A stretch of DNA of 64,000 nt from Flavobacterium kingsejongi (GTDB lineage: Bacteria; Bacteroidota; Bacteroidia; Flavobacteriales; Flavobacteriaceae): NCBI RefSeq assembly GCF_003076475.1, contig NZ_CP020919.1, positions 744,001 to 808,000 of the forward strand. The letters are read 5' to 3'. Position numbers and translations under genes: made by a program. Of the stretch, positions 47,011 to 56,744 are shown piece after piece (within the stretch, counting starts at the first letter, position 1; each line of letters starts with the position of its first letter). The notes under the pieces are model-generated. The model was not told the DNA's origin and searched no databases. It saw only the letters and a list, made by a program, of their open reading frames with translations.

Positions 47011-48444
47011 ATGTCAACAAGAAAAAAGACTAAAATTGTAGCCACATTAGGCCCGGCCTGCAGCACCAGAGAAGTTATTAACGAGATGATCATTGCAGGT
47101 GTAAATGTGTTTAGAATTAATTTTTCCCATGCCGATTACACGGATGTAAAAGAAAAGATAGACATCATCAGAAGCCTGAATGATGAATTCGGATACAACA
47201 CTTCCATATTAGCCGATTTACAAGGACCAAAATTACGTGTAGGCGTAATGAAAGAAGATATTATCGTCAACAAAGGTGACCTTATCACTTTCACTACTGC
47301 CGAGGACATTCCTGGTACCGCTGAACGTGTATACATGAACTACAAAGAATTTCCTAAGGATGTAAATCCGGGAGAAAGAGTATTGCTGGATGACGGTAAA
47401 CTGATCTTTGAAGTGGTAGAAACCGACCGTGATACTGAAGTTTTAGCCAGAGTTGTACAAGGAGGCCCTTTGAAATCTAAAAAAGGCGTTAACCTTCCGA
47501 ATACAAAAGTATCCCTTCCTGCACTGACACAAAAAGATATTAAAGATGCCCTTTTTGCTATTGAAAACCAGGTAGACTGGATTGCTCTTTCATTCGTAAG
47601 AACTGCAGAAGATTTAATGGAATTGCAAGATTTGATCGCAAAACATTCCAGCTATAAAATTCCAATTATTGCAAAAATCGAGAAACCGGAAGGTGTTGAG
47701 AATATCGACAAAATCGTTGCTTTCTGTGACGGCCTGATGGTAGCCCGTGGTGACCTTGGTGTTGAAGTTCCGGCACATGAGGTACCTTTGATCCAGAAAA
47801 AACTGGTAAACAGAGCTAAAACAGCCCGTATCCCGGTAATCATCGCTACACAAATGATGGAAACTATGATCACCAGCCTTACACCCACACGTGCAGAGGT
47901 AAATGACGTGGCCAACTCTGTAATGGACGGTGCTGATGCGGTTATGCTTTCCGGAGAAACTTCGGTAGGAAACTATCCAATCCAGGTTATTGAAAAAATG
48001 ACCCAGATCATCGAAGCGGTGGAAGATTCACCACTAATCCAGGTACCACAAAATACTCCACAGGTACGTACAAAAAGATTTATTACTAAATCAATTTGTT
48101 ACCACGCTGCACAAATGGCCAATGTTATCAAAGCAAAAGCGATTTCAACATTGACAAACAGCGGTTATACAGCATTCCAAATTTCTGCCTGGAGACCACA
48201 AGCTCATATTCTTGTTTTTACATCCAACAAAAGAATTCTGACACAATTGGGATTATTATGGGGAGTAACTCCAATTTACTATGACGAATTCGTAAGTACC
48301 GATGATACCGTTGAACATGTAAACGATATTGCCAGAGAAAAAGGATACGTAGAAAAAGGAGACATGCTGGTCAACCTTGCTGCTATGCCAGTAGTAGAAA
48401 AAGGAATGGTAAATACCTTAAGGGTTTCTGAAATCACAGACTAA
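47011..48444 (+). CDS. pyk: Pyruvate kinase
   Basis: 477 residues. Signatures: VFRINFSHADY, SILADLQGPKLRVG, the catalytic Lys in IIAKIEKPEGVENID, DGLMVARGDLGVEVP, ATQMMETMI and DGADAVMLSGETSVGNYP. The C-terminal domain is shorter on the regulatory side than in the E. coli enzyme. It transfers phosphate from phosphoenolpyruvate to ADP, the last step of glycolysis. Strong terminator follows. Confidence 0.96.
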   Translation: MSTRKKTKIVATLGPACSTREVINEMIIAGVNVFRINFSHADYTDVKEKIDIIRSLNDEFGYNTSILADLQGPKLRVGVMKEDIIVNKGDLITFTTAEDIPGTAERVYMNYKEFPKDVNPGERVLLDDGKLIFEVVETDRDTEVLARVVQGGPLKSKKGVNLPNTKVSLPALTQKDIKDALFAIENQVDWIALSFVRTAEDLMELQDLIAKHSSYKIPIIAKIEKPEGVENIDKIVAFCDGLMVARGDLGVEVPAHEVPLIQKKLVNRAKTARIPVIIATQMMETMITSLTPTRAEVNDVANSVMDGADAVMLSGETSVGNYPIQVIEKMTQIIEAVEDSPLIQVPQNTPQVRTKRFITKSICYHAAQMANVIKAKAISTLTNSGYTAFQISAWRPQAHILVFTSNKRILTQLGLLWGVTPIYYDEFVSTDDTVEHVNDIAREKGYVEKGDMLVNLAAMPVVEKGMVNTLRVSEITD

Positions 48445-48459
48445 TACCACCACAATACT

Positions 48460-48500
48460 AAAAAGTCCGCAAACTGTTTTTACAGAATTGCGGACTTTTT
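48460..48500. terminator. Intrinsic terminator after pyk
   Basis: AAAAAGTCCGCAA pairs perfectly with TTGCGGACTTTTT (13 bp) around a 15-base loop. Confidence 0.9.
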
Positions 48501-48607
48501 ACTTATAGGCTATCCCTTTAATCAGATCCATCAGAGAAAAAGACAAGCCCTGCCCTATTTAGCATAGCTCATCTTTCCTATCCGCCAACGCTATAAACAG
48601 TGAAATA

Positions 48608-48639
48608 TTGGTTATATCCACCAAATTTGATTATTTTTG
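48608..48639 (+). promoter_or_regulatory. Promoter of the Bax-inhibitor-1 gene
   Basis: TTG (48608-48610), 21-bp spacer, TATTTTTG (48632-48639), 20 bp before the ATG. Confidence 0.65.
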
Positions 48640-48659
48640 AATTCATTTAAATAAAAATT

Positions 48660-49427
48660 ATGGCCTTACAATCTAAAAACCCTTTTTTGAAAGACAAATC
48701 GTTTCAAAAAGTAAGTCGATATGACGCTGAAATCATTCACAATCCGGCACAGCTTGACGGTACTATGACCCTTCAGGGAACCATCAACAAAAGTTTTATA
48801 CTGCTCGGATTATTAATAGCCACAGCCTGCGTTACCTGGTATATGACCATTACAGGCCTCAATGCTATCATTCCTATGGTGGGTGGTGCAATTGTAGGTC
48901 TTATTTTAGTAGTGGTAGCTTCTTTCAAACCGCATTTATCGGGTTATCTTGCCCCGGGCTACGCCTTGTTCGAAGGATTGTTCATTGGTGGGATCTCCGC
49001 ATTTTTTGAACTATCATATCCTGGCATAGTCGTTCAGGCGGTAGGCGCGACCTTCATCACGTTTATCGTGTGTTTTGCACTGTATAAATTCCGTATTGTA
49101 AACGTAACGGAACGCTTTAAAGGCATTGTAATCGCTGCTACACTGGCTATTGCGACCTTTTATGTGGTTTCATGGCTTTTAACGATGTTTACAAGCTTTG
49201 TACCGCCACATTACGGAAACTCCCTACTGAGTATCGGAATTAGTGTTTTCGTTATTATAGTAGCTGCTTTGAATCTTTTCCTGGATTTCGACCAAATCGA
49301 AAAAGGAGCACAGATGGAAGCCCCAAAATATATGGAATGGTACAGCTCTATGGGATTAATGATTACGCTGGTATGGCTGTATGTAGAATTCCTGCGTTTG
49401 TTTTCTAAAATTAGCAGCCGAAACTAA
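48660..49427 (+). CDS. Bax inhibitor-1 / YccA family membrane protein
   Basis: 255 residues with about seven hydrophobic spans starting near residue 45 (SFILLGLLIATACVTWYM). The last loop has NLFLDFDQIEKGAQMEAPKYMEWYSSMGLMITLVWLY, with the conserved Asp pair of the family. Members are inner-membrane proteins, some of which leak calcium; bacterial roles are poorly known. It shares a terminator with the convergent PAS gene. Confidence 0.92.
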   Translation: MALQSKNPFLKDKSFQKVSRYDAEIIHNPAQLDGTMTLQGTINKSFILLGLLIATACVTWYMTITGLNAIIPMVGGAIVGLILVVVASFKPHLSGYLAPGYALFEGLFIGGISAFFELSYPGIVVQAVGATFITFIVCFALYKFRIVNVTERFKGIVIAATLAIATFYVVSWLLTMFTSFVPPHYGNSLLSIGISVFVIIVAALNLFLDFDQIEKGAQMEAPKYMEWYSSMGLMITLVWLYVEFLRLFSKISSRN

Positions 49428-49445
49428 TCGGATGACAATAATAAT

Positions 49446-49480
49446 AAAAAGGGCTTAACATCTAATGTTAAGCCCTTTTT
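49446..49480. terminator. Bidirectional intrinsic terminator
   Basis: AAAAAGGGCTTAACAT-CTA-ATGTTAAGCCCTTTTT, a perfect 16-bp stem serving both convergent genes. Confidence 0.93.
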
Positions 49481-49482
49481 GA

Positions 49483-49998
49483 TTATGCTACTTTCTCAAA
49501 TGCCATGAAGTGTGAAAGCTTGCCTTTTTTATTGAATACCGGCACGCCTTCAATATAACAATTATAAGGGGTACCGTCTTTGGAATAGTTAATTAATGTC
49601 GCCGTAAATGGCTGTTCCGTGCTAATGGCTTTTTTTATTTTTTGCTTTACAATAGGTGCTGTAGCCATTCCCTGAAATACTTTTGGTTTTTTACCTACCA
49701 CTTCTTCCGGGTTATACCCATTCATCCGGAACATATTCCGGGAAGCAAACACAATCGTCAGCTCCGGATCTGTGATAACCACAACGTGATCCTCTTCCAG
49801 GCGGGCTTTCCATTCGGGTGGGTTTTCCCACTGCGCTGCAACAGAGAATTCTTCAATTTTCTTGGCATCCGACAGCATAGCATTTACCTCCTGATAATAG
49901 ATTCCGTAGAAATCCCAGGAAAGCAATGGCAAAGCTTTAATTTTCAGTTGGCCTGAAAAAAGAGCATTGGCGTCATCATAGTCTTTAAAATTAGTCAT
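49483..49998 (-). CDS. PAS-domain protein
   Basis: 171 residues. A helical N-terminal part (1-70) precedes one PAS domain (about 72-170; VITDPELTIVFASRNMFRMNGYNPEEVVGKKP). The sequence resembles LOV-type PAS domains (GKKPKVFQG, then GTPYNCYIEGVPVFNKKGKLSHFMAF), but the photoactive Cys of the GxNCRFLQ motif is missing, so flavin photochemistry is not expected. No output domain is attached; it may signal through a partner. Followed in the same direction upstream by dinB, 75 bp away. Confidence 0.85.
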   Translation of the reverse strand: MTNFKDYDDANALFSGQLKIKALPLLSWDFYGIYYQEVNAMLSDAKKIEEFSVAAQWENPPEWKARLEEDHVVVITDPELTIVFASRNMFRMNGYNPEEVVGKKPKVFQGMATAPIVKQKIKKAISTEQPFTATLINYSKDGTPYNCYIEGVPVFNKKGKLSHFMAFEKVA

Positions 49999-50073
49999 CC
50001 CTTGTTTTTTGCTTCAGCAAAATTACCGCTATATGTTGATCCCTTCTTAAAATTACCATTTATTTATGAACTC

Positions 50074-51159
50074 TTAGAAATCGAATTTCAATTGTACCGC
50101 TACTACTGTTTTCTTCACTTCCGTATTCAGGTTCCCTAATGAAATACCCAATAAACGCACCGAATCTTTTAATTTCTCCTGATAGAGCAGTTCCCGTACA
50201 CTTTCCATAATAAGGCTTTTGTCCGAAATAAAATACGGCAATGTCTTGCTGCGGGTTTGCTGTGTAAAATCGCTGTATTTGATTTTTAATGTGATGGTCT
50301 TTCCGGACACTTTATGCTTCTGCAAACGAGATGCTAATTCATTGGCAATAATTTCAAGTTTCTCCTCCATAAAAACTTCCGAAGAAATATTGGTATCAAA
50401 AGTATGTTCTGTCCCTACGGACTTGGCAATACGGTTTGGTTTCACTTCGCTGTTATGGATCCCACGGACGACATAATAATAGAAAGTCCCGGACTTCCCA
50501 AACTGCTCTACCAAAAACTCCAGGGATTTCGTTTTAAGATCCAACCCGGTAAAAATACCCAGTTGGTACATTTTTTCGGTAGTCACTTTCCCTACCCCAT
50601 AAAACTTCCCAATCGCGAGTTGTTCTAAGAATGCAAGCACATCGTCCGGCCCTACCGTCTTTTGCCCGTTGGGTTTGTTGTAGTCACTCGCGACCTTGGC
50701 AATAAATTTATTTACTGAAATCCCTGCAGAAGCAGTCAATCCTGTTTCCTGGAATATGCGTTCCCGGATCTCCCGTGCAATCATTGAAGCACTTGGGTTT
50801 CCTTTTTTATTATACGTTACATCTAGATAGGCCTCATCCAAAGACAGCGGCTCTACCAGATCGGTATATTCCAGGAATATGGTCCTGATTTTTCGGGAAA
50901 TTTCTTTGTAACGGTCAAAACGCGGCCGGACAAAAATCAAATCCGGGCAATTCTTTTTGGCCAGGTAACCACTCATCGCACTCCGCACCCCAAATTTACG
51001 GGCTTCATAACTCGCGGCTGCTACCACACCCCGGTTTTCACCTCCACCTACAGCAACGGGTTTTCCTTTCAGTTCCGGAAAATCCATCTGCTCTACAGAA
51101 GCATAGAATGCATCCATATCCACATGAATAATTTTTCGCTGCACCAAAACCTCCTCCAT
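50074..51159 (-). CDS. dinB: DNA polymerase IV
   Basis: 361 residues. Y-family signatures: IHVDMDAFYASVEQ (about 11-24), GVVAAASYEARKFGVRSAMSG, SLDEAYLDVT (about 103-112) with the catalytic acids, and the little-finger region at the C-terminus. The end QLKFDF resembles a clamp-binding tail. It copies across damaged DNA with low fidelity. Starts at ATG 51159; the noncoding 180 bp upstream show no recognised LexA site. Confidence 0.95.
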   Translation of the reverse strand: MEEVLVQRKIIHVDMDAFYASVEQMDFPELKGKPVAVGGGENRGVVAAASYEARKFGVRSAMSGYLAKKNCPDLIFVRPRFDRYKEISRKIRTIFLEYTDLVEPLSLDEAYLDVTYNKKGNPSASMIAREIRERIFQETGLTASAGISVNKFIAKVASDYNKPNGQKTVGPDDVLAFLEQLAIGKFYGVGKVTTEKMYQLGIFTGLDLKTKSLEFLVEQFGKSGTFYYYVVRGIHNSEVKPNRIAKSVGTEHTFDTNISSEVFMEEKLEIIANELASRLQKHKVSGKTITLKIKYSDFTQQTRSKTLPYFISDKSLIMESVRELLYQEKLKDSVRLLGISLGNLNTEVKKTVVAVQLKFDF

Positions 51160-51339
51160 TTTATGCTTTTAAATGATTCCTGAAACCCGATTTTAAATAT
51201 ATTTGTAAAAAGCAGGCTACCATCACGTTATCCTTATCCGATACCTTAGGGTAGTGCAAAGATAAAGACAATGTTTTAGATACAACAACAGATTGACACC
51301 CTGCAATCATCACCCCTTAATTTTTATTTCATATACGAC

Positions 51340-52005
51340 ATGGGAAAAACAGCTATTATTTTAGGAGCCACAGGAGCCGTCGGAAGTCAATTGCTGGAAA
51401 AGCTATTGCAGGATCCTGAATATTCAAAAATCAAATTATTTGCCCGGGGCGAAAACACGCACACAGCGGCAAAAATTGACTACCATAAAATTGATGTATT
51501 GGAACTGGAGCGCTATGCAACAGTATTCACCGGCGATGTCGTATTTTGCTGCATTGGCACTACAAAAGCCAAAACACCAGATACCACACAATACCGAAAA
51601 ATTGATTTCGGCATTCCGGTAACCGCAGCACGATTGTCCAAAGAAAATGGCATTCCGGTTTTTATTGTCATTTCAGCCCTGGGTGCCAATAGCAAAAGCA
51701 GCACTTTTTATACTAAAACCAAAGGAGAAATGCAGGATGCCGTTTTGGAACTGGCATTGCCGAAAACCCATATCCTCCAGCCTTCCCTGATCGTCAGCAA
51801 AAGAGCTGACAGCCGGATACTGGAAAAAATAGCCACCGGATTTATGGCGCTATTGAATCCATTACTTGTTGGAAGTGCGCGGAAATACCGAAGCATCATC
51901 GCAGAAAAAATTGCCATAGCCATGCAGTGGCTTGCCACACATGACTATGCTACTTTTGTACCTTCTGATAAAATACAGGAGATTGCCCATCGGGCCATTA
52001 CGTAA
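51340..52005 (+). CDS. NAD(P)-binding protein, HTATIP2-like
   Basis: 221 residues with an N-terminal dinucleotide-binding motif (IILGATGAVGSQLLEKLL) and an atypical short-chain-dehydrogenase fold. Residues VFCCIGTTKAKT and VISALGANSKSSTFYTKTKGEM are typical of this group, where the YxxxK-like pair is YTKTKGEM. The reaction is unknown. The stop overlaps the 3' end of the convergent Gcr gene by 8 bp. Confidence 0.85.
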   Translation: MGKTAIILGATGAVGSQLLEKLLQDPEYSKIKLFARGENTHTAAKIDYHKIDVLELERYATVFTGDVVFCCIGTTKAKTPDTTQYRKIDFGIPVTAARLSKENGIPVFIVISALGANSKSSTFYTKTKGEMQDAVLELALPKTHILQPSLIVSKRADSRILEKIATGFMALLNPLLVGSARKYRSIIAEKIAIAMQWLATHDYATFVPSDKIQEIAHRAIT

Positions 52006-54037
52006 TACTGCTTTTAGGCGGGAAAAAGAAATGCAAGGGTTTGCTCATAAAGTAACGGAAAATTGCCCCTGCCACCTGACGTAATTCGGAGAGCGGGATG
52101 TTACGGGAACGGAATGCAAGTCCTAACGACAGGCTGAAACTCACAATGAAATTGACCAGTCCAATGATTCCAATCCCTAAGACTCCCCAAAATAACATCC
52201 AATTGGTGATGTAGAAATCGGCACCATACAATGCCAAAGCCAGATTACCACTGGCAAAAGTGATGTGCCTGATATCAATATTCAATCCCAGGAATATCCC
52301 GATAGAAGCTGTACTTCCCATAAAAATACCAAACCAGAAATTCGAGATGATCCCGGCCCATTTCTTCTCATAAAGGCCTGCTAATTTCTTGGTTCGTGTT
52401 TTACCTAAACTCAATTTAAGCAAAGGGTGTTCCTGAATCCGATAGTAAATATGATTGTGCTTGTCCCGATTGGCAATACTACCCGCAATGATACCTGACA
52501 AAAATAGGAATACCCCGGCTATTGCGGCATGAAAGATGGCTGCCGAATAAATCGGGTGCAGGTCATTGAGCAGTGTAGGCCATTTCTCCTGCGCGATATT
52601 GTAATGAAAAGCCTCATCGATAAGCCATATCCCAAGCAACGAGACCGGAAAGGCAATGATCACGTTTCCGACAAAGGCAATAAACTGCGAACGGAAGACC
52701 CGGGCAAAAAAGATCGCGAATTTTTTGTATTTGTACTCATTATCCTCCTGTACTTTTTGCTTGAAGCCCTCCTGCAATGCGCGCACCAAGGCAGATGCCG
52801 TCATCGCTGGCTGTTTTGTAGCCAGTGTAAATCCGCAGATATAAATGGCAATAAAACCAAACGAATAATTCATGCTATAGAGAAAGGCATGGCCAAATCC
52901 GCTGGTTTCCACTTTTCCCAAGAGCACTTTTATAATACACAGTATGCCTACAATAAAACCACCTCCTGCAGCAGTACGGAACATTTTATAATATTCCTTA
53001 CGGCTGTTGGTAATATAATGTTCCCCGGTATTGGCGGTATGCTGGGTGACTTCATAGGACAACAACTGGGTACTCTCATTGATCAGCTTACGGATGTTGT
53101 TCTTATCACAATTGTACTTGATGAGCTTATAGGAAAGGTAAATGGTATTCCTGTCAGCATCTTCCACTTCCCGCAGTATCAATAGCGGCAACAGGGATTT
53201 TAATCGGTATAATTGCTGGCGGATTCGCAACAGACTTTGGTTTACCCGCAGCGAAATTCCATATTTATTACTGTTCTTAAAGGCATTTTCGACATAATCC
53301 GTACACTGCTTGTGCAGGATTACCAACTGTTTGTAGCCTAAATCTCCTGCATCGATGAAATTCTTCCGGGATTCAATCAGCTTTTCCCCCATCAGCAGCA
53401 ATTCCCGCTGGAAAGCCAGGAAAGGGCTTTCGAAGTTTTCATATTCCGGTACCATCTGGATGACATCCGTTTCCATAGCACGCCCACAGATGCGGTGTGT
53501 AATCACTTCCATAGCAAAAACCAATTCGGTAAGCGGGGAATTCTCGGCACTGGAAAGGTAAATAGAGCGAAATTTCAACAGGGAAAACAACTCCCGGATC
53601 TGCTCCTGGGGAATTTTCTTGATCCATAACGGATCGGTATTGACAAAGAAAACCTGGTTCAGTATAAATTGCAGGGTATCTTTTTCAGGCTGTTCGGGAA
53701 TAAATTTGGCAAAGAGCCTTTTACGCACTTCATAAAAGAAATCGGCATCCTGGAGAATACCGGCATCCGAAAGGATTTTATTGAACTTCTTATTGGCCAG
53801 CTGGCTTTTGATATAGTCCAGCAGCCCTTCGCGATAGCCAGGATTTTCCTGGAGGAGGCCAATTAGTTCGGACAAGTCTACAACAGGAATTGTTTTTGGG
53901 TTTTTCGGGCGAACCAGATTGACCAGTTCCACCATTAATTCAACATCTTCTGTTTTAAATTTCCATAACTGCTTGTCATTAAAGTTTTCTTCAAAATAGC
54001 GCTTTAATGTCATTTTTGGCTTTCTTCTCAATTTCAT
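51998..54037 (-). CDS. Gcr-type site-specific recombinase-like membrane protein (PF10136)
   Basis: 679 residues. The N-terminal half is helical and soluble (about 1-350). The C-terminal half has several hydrophobic spans (about 360-385, 395-415, 450-475, 505-530, 580-620, 635-660). It matches the SpecificRecomb/Gcr family, named for a gonococcal protein, but no tyrosine- or serine-recombinase motif is visible and the membrane spans make DNA recombination doubtful. Convergent with the preceding gene, overlapping by 8 bp. Confidence 0.8.
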   Translation of the reverse strand: MKLRRKPKMTLKRYFEENFNDKQLWKFKTEDVELMVELVNLVRPKNPKTIPVVDLSELIGLLQENPGYREGLLDYIKSQLANKKFNKILSDAGILQDADFFYEVRKRLFAKFIPEQPEKDTLQFILNQVFFVNTDPLWIKKIPQEQIRELFSLLKFRSIYLSSAENSPLTELVFAMEVITHRICGRAMETDVIQMVPEYENFESPFLAFQRELLLMGEKLIESRKNFIDAGDLGYKQLVILHKQCTDYVENAFKNSNKYGISLRVNQSLLRIRQQLYRLKSLLPLLILREVEDADRNTIYLSYKLIKYNCDKNNIRKLINESTQLLSYEVTQHTANTGEHYITNSRKEYYKMFRTAAGGGFIVGILCIIKVLLGKVETSGFGHAFLYSMNYSFGFIAIYICGFTLATKQPAMTASALVRALQEGFKQKVQEDNEYKYKKFAIFFARVFRSQFIAFVGNVIIAFPVSLLGIWLIDEAFHYNIAQEKWPTLLNDLHPIYSAAIFHAAIAGVFLFLSGIIAGSIANRDKHNHIYYRIQEHPLLKLSLGKTRTKKLAGLYEKKWAGIISNFWFGIFMGSTASIGIFLGLNIDIRHITFASGNLALALYGADFYITNWMLFWGVLGIGIIGLVNFIVSFSLSLGLAFRSRNIPLSELRQVAGAIFRYFMSKPLHFFFPPKSSIT

Positions 54038-54115
54038 TCTACTCAGTTCTAATTTCCGTAAAAATACGAATACGATTAGAAATTTAGTATCTTGCCGCCA
54101 TAAAATATACTAAAA

Positions 54116-54583
54116 ATGCTTGAAATAGAACGTAAATTCCTGGTCACTTCTGATGTTTACAAAACCCAGGCTGTTATTTCAAAACGAATTATCCAGGGCT
54201 ATCTCAATTCCGATCCGGAGCGAACGGTACGCGTCCGTATCAAAGGGGAACAGGGCTTTCTCACCATCAAAGGCAAAGGAAACGATTCCGGCACTACCCG
54301 TTTTGAATGGGAAAAGGAAATCCCACACCATGAGGCTGAACAATTGATGGCTTTATGCGAAAAAGGCACTATCGACAAAACCCGTCATGAAATCTTTATC
54401 GGAGGCCACGTTTTTGAAGTGGATGAATTCCACGGTAGCAATGAAGGATTGGTTTTGGCAGAAGTAGAATTACAATCTGAAAATGAATCGTTTGAACGTC
54501 CGAGTTGGTTGGGTGAAGAAAAAACAGGCGACAACCGCTATTACAATTCCTATTTGAGCAATAATCCCTTCGCTTCTTGGTAA
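54116..54583 (+). CDS. CYTH-domain protein
   Basis: 155 residues. The N-terminal EIERKFLV (ExExK) motif and the alternating charged strands (RVRIKGEQGFLTIKGKG, EVDEFHG, LAEVEL) are the CYTH triphosphate-tunnel fold, which binds triphosphates with metal. Members include adenylate cyclases and thiamine- or tripolyphosphatases; in single-domain bacterial forms the inorganic triphosphatase role is most likely. Divergent from the Gcr gene. Confidence 0.9.
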   Translation: MLEIERKFLVTSDVYKTQAVISKRIIQGYLNSDPERTVRVRIKGEQGFLTIKGKGNDSGTTRFEWEKEIPHHEAEQLMALCEKGTIDKTRHEIFIGGHVFEVDEFHGSNEGLVLAEVELQSENESFERPSWLGEEKTGDNRYYNSYLSNNPFASW

Positions 54584-54644
54584 TTCCGCTGACATTTAAC
54601 ATGCTTTTTTAGCCGTTTCCTTTTTCGCTTTTTAACTTTGCGCC

Positions 54645-55613
54645 ATGACGGAGAAAACATACGACATTATCATTATTGGCGGTGGCCCTATTGGATTGGC
54701 CTGTGCCATAGCAGCGCAACAAAAAGGACTAGATTACTTAATCCTTGAAAAAGGATCGCTCGTCAACAGCATTTTTCATTACCCCCTTTACATGACGTTC
54801 TTTTCCACTGCCGAAAGGCTGGAAATAGGCGCTATTCCGTTCAACTGTATTGCCCCGAAACCGGGCCGTCAGGAGGCATTGGAATATTACCGGAACATTC
54901 ACCGGTATTTCAACTTCAACATACAGCTGTTTGAAAAAGCAGACCGTATCACCAAAACCGGCTCCCTTTTTCAGGTCACTACAGCAAAATCGGAATATAC
55001 TACCCGCAAGGTTATTATTGCCACGGGGTTTTACGACATCCCTTTATTGATGGAGATTCCCGGCGAAAACCTGCCTAAAGTTGCCCATTATTATAAAGAA
55101 TCCCACGAATATGCATTCCGTAAAATCCTGATCGTAGGCGCAAACAACTCTTCTGTCGATGCGGCCTTGGAATGCTGGCGTAAAGGTGCCGAAGTCATTA
55201 TGGTAATCCGGAAAAATGAAATCAACAACAGGGTAAAATACTGGGCCAAACCGGATATCGAAAATCGCATTGCCGAAGGGAGCATTACAGCTTATTTTGA
55301 ATCCAATGTCACCGAAATCCGCGATACGGAAGTGGATATCGCCACACCGAATGGCCCCATTACAGTAGCCAATGATGTGGTACTGGCATTAACGGGCTAC
55401 CGTCCGGATTTGGATTTCCTGACCCAATCCGGCATTACGCTTTCTGCCGATGGCAAATGTGTTCCGGAATACAATCCCGAAACGATGGAAACCAATGTTC
55501 CGGGACTGTATCTCGCAGGTGTCGTTTGTGGGGGACTGGAAACCCAAAAATGGTATATCGAAAATTCACGGGTACATGCCGATATGATTATCGACCATAT
55601 TACCGCTATCTAA
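54645..55613 (+). CDS. YpdA-family FAD/NAD(P) oxidoreductase
   Basis: 322 residues. FAD motif IIIGGGPIGLACAIAAQQKG (about 9-28) and a second dinucleotide motif KILIVGANNSSVDAALECWRKG (about 160-181). This family contains the putative bacillithiol disulfide reductase YpdA. The Cys pair of thioredoxin reductase is absent, as expected for YpdA. It lies 61 bp after the CYTH gene. Whether this organism makes bacillithiol cannot be judged here. Confidence 0.88.
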   Translation: MTEKTYDIIIIGGGPIGLACAIAAQQKGLDYLILEKGSLVNSIFHYPLYMTFFSTAERLEIGAIPFNCIAPKPGRQEALEYYRNIHRYFNFNIQLFEKADRITKTGSLFQVTTAKSEYTTRKVIIATGFYDIPLLMEIPGENLPKVAHYYKESHEYAFRKILIVGANNSSVDAALECWRKGAEVIMVIRKNEINNRVKYWAKPDIENRIAEGSITAYFESNVTEIRDTEVDIATPNGPITVANDVVLALTGYRPDLDFLTQSGITLSADGKCVPEYNPETMETNVPGLYLAGVVCGGLETQKWYIENSRVHADMIIDHITAI

Positions 55614-55618
55614 AAAAA

Positions 55619-55646
55619 TACCCGATGGCTAACAGGCTATCGGGTA
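55619..55646. terminator. Bidirectional intrinsic terminator
   Basis: TACCCGAT and ATCGGGTA form an 8-bp stem around 12 bases, between two convergent genes, with an A-run on the left. Confidence 0.75.
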
Positions 55647-55653
55647 GTAATTC

Positions 55654-56247
55654 TTATTCTTTCAGAAGGGGCAGCAAACGCCTTTCGATCATTTTGTTGA
55701 CATCGCGCCCATCGGCTTTGTTGTAATCTTTCCAAGTGGTCACCATGAGGACCTTTTGGCTTTTATCAATGAGGATAAACTTCGAGTAATCATCAATCAC
55801 TTCCAGTTCGGGCGGGGTAATTTCTTTTACAAAGTTTTTATTTTTCTTCCGCCTGATTGTACCATAGAAGTCATTATTTTTTAGAATCAGCACTTTGATA
55901 TCTTTTGCAAATTCGTGCAAATAAGAGACAGCACCATTGACATTATTCAGGTCATCTTCATCTTCCACCAATACCACATAAAAGGGCATATCATAGTCTT
56001 TGGCTAATTTATAAGCAGCAGGCAGATGCTCTCTGCAGGGACCGCACCATACCCCAAATGTGTAAAATAACGCTTTTCCTTTAGCATTGTAAGCCAGGTT
56101 TTTGAGATCCTGCCCTTCGACACGAAATGCATTTGGACTTTTAGAGCGTTCCAGCGTATAGCTTTTCGGTTTGATCGGTGTTTCAGTGGCCTGCCCAAAA
56201 GAAATGGCGGTTATAAGCAGTAGTAATAATAGTAGTGTTTTTTTCAT
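55654..56247 (-). CDS. TlpA-like exported thioredoxin
   Basis: 197 residues from ATG 56247; an upstream in-frame ATG at 56280 adds 11 residues before a clear signal peptide (MKKTLLLLLLLITAISFG) and is unlikely. The thioredoxin active site is WCGPC (about 79-83) in FYTFGVWCGPCREHLP. It probably acts on disulfides in the periplasm. The partner proteins are not known; a small exported protein gene is 117 bp upstream on the same strand. Confidence 0.88.
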   Translation of the reverse strand: MKKTLLLLLLLITAISFGQATETPIKPKSYTLERSKSPNAFRVEGQDLKNLAYNAKGKALFYTFGVWCGPCREHLPAAYKLAKDYDMPFYVVLVEDEDDLNNVNGAVSYLHEFAKDIKVLILKNNDFYGTIRRKKNKNFVKEITPPELEVIDDYSKFILIDKSQKVLMVTTWKDYNKADGRDVNKMIERRLLPLLKE

Positions 56248-56363
56248 AATCAGAGTAAGAGGGTTGTTACCCACAAACATACACTAATTTATTACGATAG
56301 AGGCACTATAAAAAATGGCTACTCATTTAAGAGCAACCATTTGTGAATGTAAATTGATTTTAA

Positions 56364-56744
56364 TTACAATACAATAATTCTATTCGGGTTTATGCCCAGT
56401 ATTGCGGCAGCAGTACTGAGAACCCATTCCGGCCTTTGGATGTTTTTACCATCCTGGCTGATAATAATCCTCCCATCTTCAGTACAGCCATACAATAACT
56501 GCGTAGCACCTTGCCCGGCATATACACTCCAGAGTTGGTCCCATTTTGCACTCGGTATCCTAACGGAGCCACAAATAAGATCGGTAAAAGGCGGGCCTGC
56601 CATCAGGTTTTCAGTATCATAGACTTCAGTACTGGTTGCATTTCCCTGTTTTCCGGTCGCTTTCCTTCTTTCATTAGGACTAAAAGCATAAAAAATAAAC
56701 ACCGAGAAAAGCAGTACAACGAAACTTAAAATAGTTTTTTTCAT
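56364..56744 (-). CDS. Small exported protein of unknown function
   Basis: 126 residues with an N-terminal hydrophobic segment (about 4-22) that acts as a signal or anchor. The mature part has two Cys (in DLICGSVRIP and LLYGCTEDG) that could form a disulfide, and two Trp-containing stretches. I do not recognise the family. It lies upstream of the thioredoxin-like gene on the same strand and might be its substrate, but spacing (117 bp) does not prove an operon. Confidence 0.7.
   Translation of the reverse strand: MKKTILSFVVLLFSVFIFYAFSPNERRKATGKQGNATSTEVYDTENLMAGPPFTDLICGSVRIPSAKWDQLWSVYAGQGATQLLYGCTEDGRIIISQDGKNIQRPEWVLSTAAAILGINPNRIIVL

Noticed and set aside
51998..54037. Integrase or site-specific recombinase marking a mobile island
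   Set aside because: Family name only; membrane spans and lack of catalytic residues, plus core-genome neighbours, give no sign of a mobile element.
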